Positions 28,843 through 37,837 of a DNA stretch of 64,000 bases are shown piece after piece. Source of the DNA: Flavobacterium sp. N3904. GTDB lineage: Bacteria; Bacteroidota; Bacteroidia; Flavobacteriales; Flavobacteriaceae. A program made the position numbers and the translations under genes. The stretch spans positions 3,575,501 to 3,639,500 of the forward strand of contig NZ_CP110009.1 in assembly GCF_025947305.1 (NCBI RefSeq), in the 5' to 3' direction. Numbering within the stretch: position 1 is the first letter of the stretch; each line of letters opens with the position of its first letter. The notes under the pieces are model-generated. The model saw nothing but the letters and a program-made list of their open reading frames with translations. It did no database searches and was not told the origin of the DNA.

Positions 28843-29763
28843 ATGACTGAAATAAAAATATTTTGCCCAGCCACTATTGCAAATCTTTCGTGTGGTTTTG
28901 ATGTACTCGGTCTTTGCCTAGCTACTGCAGGCGATGAAATAATTGTCCGTAAATCGGATGTGAAAGGAGTTCGTATTACCAAAATAGTAGGAGCCGATTT
29001 ACCAATGGAAACCGAAAACAATGTTGCGGGAGTTGCTGCTCTAGCGATGCTAGAAGAAGTGGAAACTGAATTTGGATTTGAAATCGAAATTTACAAACAT
29101 ATAAAGGCGGGAAGCGGTATCGGAAGCAGTGCTGCCAGTTCAGCGGGTGCGGTTTTTGGAATCAACGAATTGTTGGGACGCCCTTTTACAAGAAAAGAAT
29201 TGGTGAAGTTTGCTATGCAAGGCGAAAAATTAGCCAGCGGTAATGCCCATGCAGACAACGTTGCCCCTGCCCTTTTGGGAGGTTTCACTTTGGTAAGATG
29301 TTCTAACCCATTAGACATTATCAAAATTGAAAGTCCTTCCGAATTGTATGCTACGGTGGTTCATCCGCAAATTGAGCTGAAAACATCGGATGCCCGTTCG
29401 GTGTTGAAACAAACTGTTTCTCTAAAAAGTGCCATTACCCAATGGGGAAATGTGGGCGGATTGGTAGCAGGATTATACACTCAAGATTATGAATTAATCG
29501 GTCGTTCTTTGCATGACGATATCATCGAACCTATCCGCTCTATGCTGATTCCGGGATTTGATTTAATCAAGCAAACGGCATACGAAAACGGGGCTTTAGG
29601 TTCTGGAATATCAGGTTCTGGCCCTTCTATTTTTGCCTTAAGCAAAGGAAAAGAAAACGCCGATAAAATTGCCAAAGCCATGAGTGCCGTTTACGAAGAA
29701 ATGAATTTGCCTTATGAAATTCACGTTTCAAAAGTGAATGATGAAGGAATGAAAGTGATTTAA
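28843..29763 (+). CDS. thrB: Homoserine kinase
   Basis: This GHMP kinase phosphorylates homoserine. It is 306 residues long. The N-terminal motif FCPATIANLSCGFDVLGLCL and the ATP-binding IKAGSGIGSSAASSAGAVFG (GHMP motif 2) are clear, and GSGISGSGPSIFALSKG is the C-terminal GHMP motif 3. It is the second structural gene of the threonine operon, 97 bases after thrA. Confidence 0.97.
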   Translation: MTEIKIFCPATIANLSCGFDVLGLCLATAGDEIIVRKSDVKGVRITKIVGADLPMETENNVAGVAALAMLEEVETEFGFEIEIYKHIKAGSGIGSSAASSAGAVFGINELLGRPFTRKELVKFAMQGEKLASGNAHADNVAPALLGGFTLVRCSNPLDIIKIESPSELYATVVHPQIELKTSDARSVLKQTVSLKSAITQWGNVGGLVAGLYTQDYELIGRSLHDDIIEPIRSMLIPGFDLIKQTAYENGALGSGISGSGPSIFALSKGKENADKIAKAMSAVYEEMNLPYEIHVSKVNDEGMKVI

Positions 29764-29934
29764 GAAATTTGATTTACGATATACGAAGTATTCGGAAGTA
29801 CAAAGTTAGAAATCAAGCCATACTATTGAAAACAAAGAAAAAATATAAATAATATCAGAAATAGATATTTGGTAACGATATTAAAAATCAAACCTTTATT
29901 ATCGTCTATCGAATATCTAAAATCGTAAATTAAA

Positions 29935-31224
29935 ATGAAATATTACAGCTTAAACCATAATGCACCAAACGTTTCTTTTCAGGAAGCGGTAATTCAAGGA
30001 TTGTCAACCGATAAAGGATTGTATTTTCCGGAAACCATAACACCATTACCTCCAAGTTTTTTTGAAACTATAGAAAGTTTATCCCATGAGGAAATCGCTT
30101 TTGAAGCCATTAAACAATTCGTAGGAGACGAAATTCCTACCGAAACTTTAAAACAAATCATAGTCGAAACCTTGTGTTTTGATTTCCCTCTGGTAGAAGT
30201 TGAAAACGGAATCTACTCTCTTGAATTATTTCACGGTCCAACCATGGCGTTCAAAGATGTAGGAGCGCGTTTTATGTCACGTTGCCTCGCCTATTTCAAC
30301 AAAGACAAGGCCGAAAGTAAAAATACAGTGCTTGTAGCTACTTCCGGAGATACTGGAGGAGCTGTTGCCAGTGGTTTTCTTGGCGTAAAAGGTGTTGATG
30401 TTGTGATTCTTTATCCTTCGGGAAAAGTGAGCGACATTCAGGAAAAACAGTTAACTACTTTGGGACAAAACATCAGAGCCCTTGAAGTAGACGGCGTTTT
30501 TGATGATTGCCAAGATATGGTCAAAAAAGCGTTTTTGGACGAAAGCCTAAATCATATTCAATTGACTTCTGCCAATTCGATTAATATTGCGCGTTGGTTG
30601 CCACAAATGTTCTACTTTTTCTTTGCTTACAAAGCGTTAAAAAGTCAAGGTAAACCATTGGTTTTCTCTTGTCCAAGCGGAAACTTCGGAAATATTTGCG
30701 CCGGTATCATTGCCAAGAAAATGGGACTGCCTATTGAGCATTTTGTAGCTTCAACCAATGTAAACGATACCGTTCCGAGATTTCTTGCCAACGGAATTTA
30801 CGATCCAAAACCATCTCTTGCCACAATTTCGAATGCTATGGACGTAGGAAATCCAAGCAATTTTATTCGCATTCAGGAGATGTATCAAAATGATTTGGAA
30901 CAGTTCAAAAAAGATTTTACTTCATATACTTTCACTGATGCTGAAACTTTGGTAGCATTAAAAGCTATCTATAACGAAAGAGGTTATATCGCCGAACCAC
31001 ATGGAGCTGTTGGATACTTAGGATTGAAAAAAGAATTACAAAACATACCAAACGCAATTGGCGTTTTTCTAGAAACCGCACATCCTATCAAGTTTTTGGA
31101 TGTGGTAGAACCTGCTTTGGGCGTTACTTTGCCCCTGCCAACACAAATAGAAAGCGTGATGAACAAAGAGAAAGTAAGCACAAAAATCAAGACATACGAG
31201 GAATTAAAAGCTTTCTTAGGATAG
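29935..31224 (+). CDS. thrC: Threonine synthase
   Basis: This PLP enzyme turns phosphohomoserine into threonine. The 429-residue protein has the N-terminal MKYYSLNHNAPNVSFQEAV, and the PLP lysine in ELFHGPTMAFKDVGARFM near residue 107. ATSGDTGGAVASGF binds phosphate. It starts 170 bases after thrB with no promoter match seen in the gap, so it is probably the last gene of the operon; a terminator follows. Confidence 0.97.
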   Translation: MKYYSLNHNAPNVSFQEAVIQGLSTDKGLYFPETITPLPPSFFETIESLSHEEIAFEAIKQFVGDEIPTETLKQIIVETLCFDFPLVEVENGIYSLELFHGPTMAFKDVGARFMSRCLAYFNKDKAESKNTVLVATSGDTGGAVASGFLGVKGVDVVILYPSGKVSDIQEKQLTTLGQNIRALEVDGVFDDCQDMVKKAFLDESLNHIQLTSANSINIARWLPQMFYFFFAYKALKSQGKPLVFSCPSGNFGNICAGIIAKKMGLPIEHFVASTNVNDTVPRFLANGIYDPKPSLATISNAMDVGNPSNFIRIQEMYQNDLEQFKKDFTSYTFTDAETLVALKAIYNERGYIAEPHGAVGYLGLKKELQNIPNAIGVFLETAHPIKFLDVVEPALGVTLPLPTQIESVMNKEKVSTKIKTYEELKAFLG

Positions 31225-31249
31225 ACCATTCATACCACCACACACCAAG

Positions 31250-31282
31250 CGGCTGAGATATTTATTTCAGCCGTTTTTTTTT
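31250..31282 (+). terminator. Terminator of the threonine operon
   Basis: Arms CGGCTGA and TCAGCCG enclose a 10-base loop and lead into a run of eight T. Confidence 0.88.
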
Positions 31283-31284
31283 GA

Positions 31285-31356
31285 GCTAATCCTGCTGTCC
31301 GCTATATCTGTATGCCCGAACCCCGGGCATACAGGATGACGCTTCCATCAGGGCTA
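31285..31356 (-). repeat. Intergenic repeat family A, copy 2
   Basis: Read on the minus strand the flanks are TAGCCCTGATGG and AGATATAGCGGACAGCAGGA, matching copy 1 at 21806 with a few changes. The core is an 11-bp hairpin, CTGTATGCCCG with its complement, unrelated to the AT-rich core of copy 1. Confidence 0.7.
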
Positions 31357-31415
31357 CGAGAGCATCAGAGTTTTTAAGAAATATAGTTTTAAAAGTACAT
31401 ATGTAAAATAAACGA

Positions 31416-31958
31416 CTAAATTTGAGTTGTAACTATATCAATTTTTGAATCTAACTTCTGAAAATCTTTATCGTTAGTTACAATCTTATAATTATTCATT
31501 TTTGAAAGTTCAAAAATATATGAATCATTGAAATCAACAATTTTAAAATTATTTAAAATACTTTCTACATTAATACAATGAAAACTATCTGGAACAGCTT
31601 GAATATTTGGTAATTTTAATATCTTATTTATAGATTTTGATATTGTTGTTACGGAATCCTCATACCTTTTAGTCCCTACAAAATCTTTTTTAAATTTTAC
31701 ATTTATAGGTTTCTCCATAGTAACCCATTGCTCAAAATCCCTTCGAAGTAAAACATTTGCAAACTCAGAAATAACAACAGATGCAATAAAAATAGGGCTT
31801 TGTTTTGTTATTAAATCTTCTAAAAGTTTAGAATAAATTCTTTGATCTTTAATTTGAAAATCAGCAACTGTTCCAAAAAGCAATAACCAAATATTTGTAT
31901 CAAAAAAAAATTGGTCAGTAAAACCTATTTTAAAATCTTGTACTTTAATCGTTGCCAT
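31416..31958 (-). CDS. PIN-domain putative ribonuclease of the HATPase-STAS-PIN cassette
   Basis: The 180-residue protein starting MATIKVQDFK has the PIN acidic pattern: Asp in QFFFDTNIWLLLF, Glu in SVVISEFANVLL, Asp in DFNDSYIFEL and Asp in IVTNDKDFQKL. All four are in place, so it should be an active metal-dependent RNase. The start at 31958 overlaps the end of the STAS-like gene by 14 bases; a longer frame up to 32003 gives an unlikely Lys/Ile-rich leader. It is the last gene of the three-gene operon. It is long for a VapC-type toxin and no VapB-like antitoxin is adjacent. Confidence 0.82.
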   Translation of the reverse strand: MATIKVQDFKIGFTDQFFFDTNIWLLLFGTVADFQIKDQRIYSKLLEDLITKQSPIFIASVVISEFANVLLRRDFEQWVTMEKPINVKFKKDFVGTKRYEDSVTTISKSINKILKLPNIQAVPDSFHCINVESILNNFKIVDFNDSYIFELSKMNNYKIVTNDKDFQKLDSKIDIVTTQI

Positions 31959-32298
31959 AAATTGCATTATTAGAATTTTTTTCAAAATCTTCTTTATTAG
32001 CAAAATATTCTTTAGCTCTTTGAATTACATCTTTAAACAAGCTTCGATCTTCTAAATCAACATTTTCAAGTTTTAAGTATTCGTTCAGAAATGCAGGAGT
32101 GTATTCTTTTTTACCATATAACTTTCCTATGGCTGCATTTAAGAATGCAGTAATCATTATAGTTATACCAGCGAAATCCAATTCTACTTTTTCTTTTTTT
32201 TGAAGATAAGAATCAACTATTTCAAAAACTTTTTCTCCATTTTCTGTAGAAACAGCTAATTCTGAATTAATTATATCTTTAATAATTAAATGTTTCAT
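31945..32298 (-). CDS. STAS-like (DUF4325) protein of the cassette
   Basis: The 117-residue protein has the DUF4325 pattern: an N-terminal MKHLIIKDI strand, then KVELDFAGITIMITAFLNAAIGKLYG, which is the STAS core strand followed by the helix bearing the regulatory position. DUF4325 proteins are widely found beside HATPase proteins and resemble anti-anti-sigma factors. Here it lies between the HATPase gene (46-base gap) and the PIN gene (14-base overlap). The tight overlap with PIN suggests coupled translation, which is common for proteins that bind each other. Confidence 0.8.
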   Translation of the reverse strand: MKHLIIKDIINSELAVSTENGEKVFEIVDSYLQKKEKVELDFAGITIMITAFLNAAIGKLYGKKEYTPAFLNEYLKLENVDLEDRSLFKDVIQRAKEYFANKEDFEKNSNNAIYGND

Positions 32299-32344
32299 CG
32301 TAATATAATTATTTCGTTAATAATTGACTGTAAAGTTACGCCTT

Positions 32345-33226
32345 TTAAAATATATTTTCAAAAAATTCATCTTCACTACTCAATGAGTAATGGTTTTGAT
32401 CATTTAAATTAAATTTTATATTTACAATTGTCCCTTCAAAAATAGAACCTAATTTATTTTTTGTCACATTTCCATTTTTATACTCATAAAAACCATCCGA
32501 AGATATTACTTGGATTTTACCTTTATTAAGTTTTATAAATTCAAAAATAACGGCTAATCCCAATCCACCGGAAGTGTCTCCAGTTTTTGTAGTATTCCCT
32601 TTTTTCATTGCCCATTCTATTGCTTCAGAAGCGTTAATATCTTCATTATAAAAAGCTGAAACATTTTGTTTAATATTTACACCTTTATCAACAATTGTGA
32701 AATGTAATGGTTTATCAAGTTTTCTTGGGTAAAACTGACCACAACTATGAATATAATCACATTGACCGTGCGTCCTAGCATTTTCATATATTTCGAAAAT
32801 ATTCCTTGTTATTTCTTTGCCTAATTTTTCGCTATGTGATGGAAATTGAGGTTTTTTTAACAATTCATCTTGAATATAATTATTAAAACCAATATCATCA
32901 TTTGGAGTAAACTTTCTATATTTAAGCGACGTATCGTATTGGTCATCAATTTTTTGAAACCCAAAAGGCAACAAAAACTCATTTTTTCTTAAAATTGTTT
33001 CAACACGTGGCTGTATGTTTTTAAGTTTAATCAAATTATTTTTTGATTCCAACATTTCAAAAATTGTTCCAATTAAAGCGCATAGATTTGCTTCTAGAAA
33101 TGTAACTTTTCCAAAATCAAACGTAATCTCAGTATTCTTGACATTTTTGTATTCATTTATCCAAGTTATAATATAATCATAACCTTCAAACTCGCTTTTT
33201 ATATCATTAGGAATTGTAATTATCAT
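32345..33226 (-). CDS. HATPase protein with N-terminal STAS-like domain
   Basis: The 293-residue protein has a STAS-like region at about 1-110 (NTEITFDFGKVTFLEANLCA) and a GHKL ATPase domain behind it. The ATP-binding boxes are visible: N box NIFEIYENARTHG near 145, G1 box FTIVDKGVNI near 185 and G2 box GDTSGGLGLAVIFEF near 228. It resembles anti-sigma-type serine kinases (SpoIIAB/RsbW) more than two-component sensors, as there is no dimerisation His. It is the first gene of the cassette and reads off a probable promoter at 33245. Confidence 0.82.
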   Translation of the reverse strand: MIITIPNDIKSEFEGYDYIITWINEYKNVKNTEITFDFGKVTFLEANLCALIGTIFEMLESKNNLIKLKNIQPRVETILRKNEFLLPFGFQKIDDQYDTSLKYRKFTPNDDIGFNNYIQDELLKKPQFPSHSEKLGKEITRNIFEIYENARTHGQCDYIHSCGQFYPRKLDKPLHFTIVDKGVNIKQNVSAFYNEDINASEAIEWAMKKGNTTKTGDTSGGLGLAVIFEFIKLNKGKIQVISSDGFYEYKNGNVTKNKLGSIFEGTIVNIKFNLNDQNHYSLSSEDEFFENIF

Positions 33227-33244
33227 TTATGTTTTAATTGCAAC

Positions 33245-33271
33245 CAAATATAATTAAAATTAAGCAACAAA
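33245..33271 (-). promoter_or_regulatory. Probable promoter of the HATPase-STAS-PIN cassette
   Basis: On the minus strand TATATTTG (33245-33252) is an exact -7 match. TTTG at 33268-33271 is 15 bp away, a little short. The ATG is 18 bases downstream. Confidence 0.5.
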
Positions 33272-33392
33272 TATCTCTACCGCCCATACATAAGCTTTTA
33301 TTATAAAACAGCACTCCCCAACAAACATATTTTTGCCAAACAAAAAAATTTAATCCAGAAATCATTAAATTTAACTCTCTAAAAAGAACATC

Positions 33393-33839
33393 ATGGCAAA
33401 TAAAGTTACACTTCACCGAGTTTTTTCGGTACCTCCTGAAAAAGTTTATAAAGCATTCACAGATGCGGATGCAATGGCGTCTTGGTTACCGCCTTACGGT
33501 TTTGTCAGCAAAGTACATAGTATGGATTTCCAAATTGGCGGGAAATACAAAATGTCGTTTATCAATTTTACTACGGGCAACAGTCACTCATTTGGTGGCG
33601 AATATTTAGAAATCATACCTAATGAACGATTAAAATATACCGACGAGTTTGACGACCCAAACTTACCGGGACAAATGATTACAACAATCGAACTCCGGAA
33701 AGTACTATGCGGTACCGAACTTTTTGCAACACAGGAAGGAATCCCTAATCCAATACCAACTGAAATGTGTTATTTAGGCTGGCAGGAATCGTTAGACAAA
33801 TTAAAACGTTTAGTAGAACCGAATATTCCAGATGCTTAA
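33393..33839 (+). CDS. SRPBCC (AHSA1-like) family protein
   Basis: The 148-residue protein shows the AHSA1/START fold pattern: HRVFSVPPEKVYKAFTDADA at the start, SMDFQIGGKYKMSF in the middle and the closing helix GWQESLDKLKRLVEP. Such proteins bind hydrophobic ligands or act as small chaperone cofactors; the ligand is unknown. It is followed 26 bases later by a VOC protein in the same direction. A second AHSA1 protein occurs at 40395. Confidence 0.9.
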   Translation: MANKVTLHRVFSVPPEKVYKAFTDADAMASWLPPYGFVSKVHSMDFQIGGKYKMSFINFTTGNSHSFGGEYLEIIPNERLKYTDEFDDPNLPGQMITTIELRKVLCGTELFATQEGIPNPIPTEMCYLGWQESLDKLKRLVEPNIPDA

Positions 33840-33865
33840 CTTAGTAAAACTAAAAATTTAAAAAA

Positions 33866-34273
33866 ATGGCAAAACAAATTTTTATCAATTTACCAGTAAC
33901 TGACCTTCAAAAATCTTTGGACTTTTATACTGCATTAGGCTTTACTAACAATCCTCAATTTTCGGACGACACTGGAAAGTGCATGGTTTGGAGTGAAAGC
34001 ATTTTTGTAATGCTTTTGACCCACGAAAAGTTTTCAAGCTTTGCAACCAAACCTATTGTTGACACCAAATCAAACGTAGCGGGACTTTTTTCGTTATCGA
34101 CCGACAGTTTTGATGAAGTGAACAGCATTATGACAAATGGACTAAATGCCGGAGCAACAGAGCCGAGCGAAATGAAAGATTATGGTTTTATGCAAATGCG
34201 TACTATCGAAGATTTTGACGGGCACACTTGGGAAATTTTCTATATGGATATGTCAAAAATTCCAACAGAATAG
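33866..34273 (+). CDS. VOC family protein (glyoxalase/bleomycin-resistance fold)
   Basis: The 135-residue protein begins with the VOC signature ALFYT-like LQKSLDFYTALGFTN and ends with RTIEDFDGHTWEIFYMD, where His and Glu sit at the usual metal-ligand positions. The family includes glyoxalases, dioxygenases and antibiotic-binding proteins, and single-domain members like this cannot be assigned further. It pairs with the AHSA1 gene 26 bases upstream. Confidence 0.88.
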   Translation: MAKQIFINLPVTDLQKSLDFYTALGFTNNPQFSDDTGKCMVWSESIFVMLLTHEKFSSFATKPIVDTKSNVAGLFSLSTDSFDEVNSIMTNGLNAGATEPSEMKDYGFMQMRTIEDFDGHTWEIFYMDMSKIPTE

Positions 34274-34456
34274 CGTGACGAACGAAAACAACAAAGCACC
34301 AATCAAAAACTACAAAATAGCAACCCGTTATCCTGTAGTTTTTTTTAATGTTTGGTTTGAGTACACTTTTTCAAAGGGAAAAGTAAAAGAAAAGGTCAAA
34401 ATAATTTCAAGTAACAATTTTAAATATCAGGCGACATATAAACTAAACCACTAGAC

Positions 34457-35191
34457 ATGAAGCTTAAACTTAAAAATTTTGAAATTAACCCACAACTATA
34501 CGCCAGCATAGCAGGAATACTATACCTAATAATTATAATTGCAGGTTCGTTTGGACAGCTCTTTGTCCGAAATAAACTATTTGTTTATGGAGATCCAACC
34601 GCTACTGCAAGCCATATTATGAATTCTGAATTTCTTTGGAGAATTGGAATTAGCACTGATTTGATTATGCATATTTGCGATTTGCCGGTAATGATACTGC
34701 TTTACTACCTTCTGAGACCTGTTAACAAGAAACTTGCGTTGCTCAATTTATCATTTAATTTAATACAAACTGCAGTTTTAGTGGCTAATAAATTAAATCT
34801 TGTAGTTGCATTATTTTTCTTAGGGGATGCTGACTATTTAAAATCTTTTAGCCCTGATCAGCTCAACACTTTCACTTATCTCTTTATTAAACTCCATGAT
34901 TACGGTTTTGGTATTGGCTTGATATTCTTTGGATTTGTATGTCTTATTGAAGGCTACTTAATTTTTAGATCAGGGTATTTGCCAAAAACAATTGGAGTTT
35001 TGATGTCAATAGCTGGTATATGTTATCTGACAAATAGTTTTGTACTGTTTCTTGCTCCACAACTTTCAAATATTGCATTGCTGATGCCTTGTTTAATTGC
35101 GGAATTATCTTTTAGTCTATGGCTTATTTTCAAAGGTGTAAATCTAAGCGCGTGGAAAATTTGTATCAATAAAAATGCAGGAATTAGTTGA
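34457..35191 (+). CDS. DUF4386 membrane protein
   Basis: The 244-residue protein has about six hydrophobic segments. YASIAGILYLIIIIAGSFGQL at the start (shown in part), RIGISTDLIMHICDLPVMI and AGICYLTNSFVLFLAP are the marks of DUF4386. The biochemical function is not known. It stands 183 bases after the VOC gene. Confidence 0.88.
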   Translation: MKLKLKNFEINPQLYASIAGILYLIIIIAGSFGQLFVRNKLFVYGDPTATASHIMNSEFLWRIGISTDLIMHICDLPVMILLYYLLRPVNKKLALLNLSFNLIQTAVLVANKLNLVVALFFLGDADYLKSFSPDQLNTFTYLFIKLHDYGFGIGLIFFGFVCLIEGYLIFRSGYLPKTIGVLMSIAGICYLTNSFVLFLAPQLSNIALLMPCLIAELSFSLWLIFKGVNLSAWKICINKNAGIS

Positions 35192-35248
35192 TTATTTCTA
35201 ATTTTCCTTTGAAAAATTCAAAATAGAAGTTATTCACTAGATTTCACC

Positions 35249-35325
35249 ATAAACGCACAGCTCGCGTAAGGGATTGCGGCGATATCCCACGCTTTTTCTG
35301 CGTGGATAAAGCCAAAAGCCCGACG
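35249..35325 (-). repeat. Intergenic repeat family B, copy 2
   Basis: On the minus strand the element reads GGCGTCGGGC, then a hairpin core built on CCACGC/GCGTGG, then CAATCCCTTACGCGAGC. The ends resemble those of the element at 47991-48098 (GGGCGTG and CCATCACTCACGC), while the cores are unrelated. A spurious frame covers it. Confidence 0.5.
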
Positions 35326-35403
35326 CCAAAGCCTGCAGAAGGATAAATCATAAACGAAATTTTCTGCTTTGGGGTTACGCACATACTGTAAAAATAATTG
35401 GAG

Positions 35404-35787
35404 TTACAAAACCAGTTCATCAAATAGGCGTTGAATGGTTTGATCCAAATCTGCGCAGAAACCTGAATGTGGTCTGGAAGTTTGTATCGCCGAGCTTCGG
35501 ATAGCGGTGAGCCAACGGAAACGGGACGGAATGTCAAACTCACCAATAGGCCCACCGGCTTTGCCTCCATGAGCGATTTTTTGAAATGAGGATAAGTTCA
35601 ATTCGAGTTGTTCCAAATCAAAATCCTCCGAAAATAGCAGTAATTTTGCTTCATTTACAGAGTATAGCATTTTTATGAATTTGGCGCTTTTGCAAAACAG
35701 AATTACGCCTACATTCAGGAATTCTTCGCGTTCTACCCTTGGCACAACGCGAATAACGGCGTATTCATATAAGTTTTTCTCTTGCAT
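35404..35787 (-). CDS. DUF3037 protein
   Basis: The 127-residue protein begins NLYEYAVIRVVPRVEREEF, then LNVGVILFCKSAKF, the DUF3037 signature. RFRWLTAIRSSAIQTSRPHS is the second conserved stretch. The function is unknown. Its start overlaps the end of the HipA-like kinase gene by 23 bases, and this pairing recurs in many bacteria, so the two very likely work together. Confidence 0.9.
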   Translation of the reverse strand: MQEKNLYEYAVIRVVPRVEREEFLNVGVILFCKSAKFIKMLYSVNEAKLLLFSEDFDLEQLELNLSSFQKIAHGGKAGGPIGEFDIPSRFRWLTAIRSSAIQTSRPHSGFCADLDQTIQRLFDELVL

Positions 35788-36559
35788 TTTGGGCTTCCTT
35801 TATAAAAATTTCTGAATGATTCAATCGCGTCCATAAAAACTGAAAGTAAATAGCTCTGATCTCGTCTGGGGTTTGCTCGCTGTCTTCCCAATGGAGCCAA
35901 TCTTCCGGAATATAATTGACAATATCCTGCAGTATTTCTTTGGTAAGCAATTTTCTAAAAGCAAGATCGGTTGCTGCCAATTCGCTGGCTTGAGGCAATA
36001 ACACATGATCTTTTATTAACGTAAAAGGACTCTTGGCGTGTGTTTCCCAAGTATTCCAAGAATGGTGAAAATAAAGTGATGCTCCATGATCAATGAGCCA
36101 TAATTCTTTGTGCCAAATAAGCATATTGGTATTCCGGAACGTTCGATCAACATTGGTAATAAAGGCATCGAGCCAAACGATTTGCGAAGCCAACTCTGGA
36201 GACAATTTCGTCACTACGGGATCAAAAGTAATAGCTCCCGATAAAAAGTGCAGCGCTAGATTTAGTCCTTGGCTTCCTTGCAATAAATCCTGAATTTCCT
36301 CATCGCCTTCGGTTCGACCAAAAGCTTCGTCAAGATTGGCAAACACCAATTCGGGCATTTTCAGATTCAGAACTCTTGCGATTTCTCCGCCTATCAGTTC
36401 GGCAATCAAAGCTTTTACGCCATGTCCCGCACCCCTGAATTTCAAAACATATTTAAAATCATCATCCGCTTCGGCTAGAGCCGGCAACGACCCCCCTTCC
36501 CGCAACGGCGAAATGTAGCGCGTAACATTTACGGTTCTTAATTCAAGTGGTTTTCTCAT
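35765..36559 (-). CDS. HipA-like kinase-fold protein
   Basis: The 264-residue protein has HipA-type kinase marks. KYVLKFRGAGHGVKALIAEL resembles the ATP-binding strand with its Lys and following Glu. VWLDAFITNVDRTFRNTNML near 150 has the catalytic Asp and Asn, and LWLIDHGASLYFHH supplies the metal-binding Asp. It is shorter than HipA (about 440) and lacks the HipA N-domain. It is encoded with DUF3037, not with a HipB antitoxin. A role as a protein or small-molecule kinase is inferred. Confidence 0.83.
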   Translation of the reverse strand: MRKPLELRTVNVTRYISPLREGGSLPALAEADDDFKYVLKFRGAGHGVKALIAELIGGEIARVLNLKMPELVFANLDEAFGRTEGDEEIQDLLQGSQGLNLALHFLSGAITFDPVVTKLSPELASQIVWLDAFITNVDRTFRNTNMLIWHKELWLIDHGASLYFHHSWNTWETHAKSPFTLIKDHVLLPQASELAATDLAFRKLLTKEILQDIVNYIPEDWLHWEDSEQTPDEIRAIYFQFLWTRLNHSEIFIKEAQNAREKLI

Positions 36560-36698
36560 AGTATGATTTTACGAACTACAAATTTACAAATAACTATTTT
36601 CTTTTAAGAGGCTATGACGCTAAGATTAAAATAGACTATTCAAACCATTACACTTTTAAACAATTTAAACTTTAAACAATTTAAACTTTTAAACAACC

Positions 36699-37547
36699 TT
36701 AATCCTCCAAACTCAAATATGCTTTTCCAATGTTTGCAATAATATCCGAAGCGATAAAAGACTGATAACCCGTTTCGGGTAAAGCGATATCGGCAGTTAA
36801 TCCATGGAGATAAACGCCTAATATTGCCGCATCTACAGCTTTGTAGGATTGTGCCAAAAGACTCGTAATCATCCCAGTCAGGACATCGCCACTTCCAGCG
36901 GTAGCTAGGGCAGCGTTTCCTGTAGTGTTTTCATAAATTGTTTCGCCATCTATGATGAACGTTGGCGCCCCTTTCATAACAATTACCACTTGATTCACTA
37001 GCGAAAAAACAATCGCTTTACCAAACATTTCTTCTTTTGTATACCATTTTCCAATCAAACGCTCCAGTTCTTTGGGATGTGGTGTCAAAACTGTTCTGGG
37101 AGAAAGCAATGCCACCCACGAAGGATTCAGTGCTAAAATATTCAATGCATCTGCATCAACAACCAATGGAAGACTCGTGTTGGATAAAAAATCATGAAGT
37201 GCTTTTTGGGTTGCTCTCTTCTGCCCCATTCCGGGACCAATTCCTATGGCATTGGGTTCCAATTCAAAACCAATGTCCGATAGGTATTTCTCCTGATCAT
37301 CAGTCACCACCATCACTTCGGGAATAGCAATTTGCACAATTTCATAACCACAAAGCGGTACAAAAGTAGTTACTAAACCGCAACCCGTTTTCAATGCCGC
37401 TTTACTGGACAAACATACTGCTCCGATTTTTCCGTAACTCCCACCTATAATCAAAGCATGTCCTTGTATTCCTTTGTGTGCGTATTTATCAATGGGTTTG
37501 TATCTTTTGAGAATTTCAGTTCGATCAATGGCTATTGGAATATTCAT
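36699..37547 (-). CDS. nnrD: ADP/ATP-dependent NAD(P)H-hydrate dehydratase
   Basis: This repair enzyme dehydrates damaged NAD(P)H hydrates. The 282-residue protein has the ribokinase-like fold: [19 protein letters not shown] near the start, [35 protein letters not shown] and [19 protein letters not shown], the last being the ATP/phosphate loop. The epimerase (NnrE) domain that is often fused is absent here. The gene lies alone on the minus strand. Confidence 0.94.
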   Translation of the reverse strand: MNIPIAIDRTEILKRYKPIDKYAHKGIQGHALIIGGSYGKIGAVCLSSKAALKTGCGLVTTFVPLCGYEIVQIAIPEVMVVTDDQEKYLSDIGFELEPNAIGIGPGMGQKRATQKALHDFLSNTSLPLVVDADALNILALNPSWVALLSPRTVLTPHPKELERLIGKWYTKEEMFGKAIVFSLVNQVVIVMKGAPTFIIDGETIYENTTGNAALATAGSGDVLTGMITSLLAQSYKAVDAAILGVYLHGLTADIALPETGYQSFIASDIIANIGKAYLSLED

Positions 37548-37837
37548 AGTATTGAATTTTCCATTAAAAGTACGAAATTCTGAAACTCAAATTCCAAAAC
37601 TTAAAATTCAAATTCTAAAAACTGAAACCTTTTAGACCTATTCTCCACAACTCAACTTCTAATTTAAAAAATATCGTTTCAAAATCAGGCTTAAAATTTC
37701 ATTTCAAATAGTAAGTTTTTTACTTTAATTAAATACAAAAATATGTATTTTATCGATAAAATTAACCTTTAATCTATTATTTGCTTTTTTTGTTATTACC
37801 TTTAATTATGAAATAACATTATATTAAATACTTGAAA

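Noticed and set aside
31416..31958. A plain VapBC toxin-antitoxin pair
   Set aside because: The PIN protein is long for VapC and the adjacent gene is STAS-like, not a DNA-binding antitoxin.
33234..33416. A 60-codon minus-strand frame
   Set aside because: It covers the promoter of the cassette and the start of the AHSA1 gene, with no protein features.
34182..34454. A 90-codon plus-strand frame after the VOC gene
   Set aside because: Its first part is the VOC gene in another frame and the rest is intergenic; no domain or signal is seen.
35244..35570. A 108-codon minus-strand frame
   Set aside because: It lies across the intergenic repeat and in the wrong frame of DUF3037.
36640..36692. Short AAACAATTTAAACTTT direct repeats beside nnrD
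   Set aside because: They are a few imperfect copies of a simple AT-rich word of a kind common between genes here; I see no further structure.
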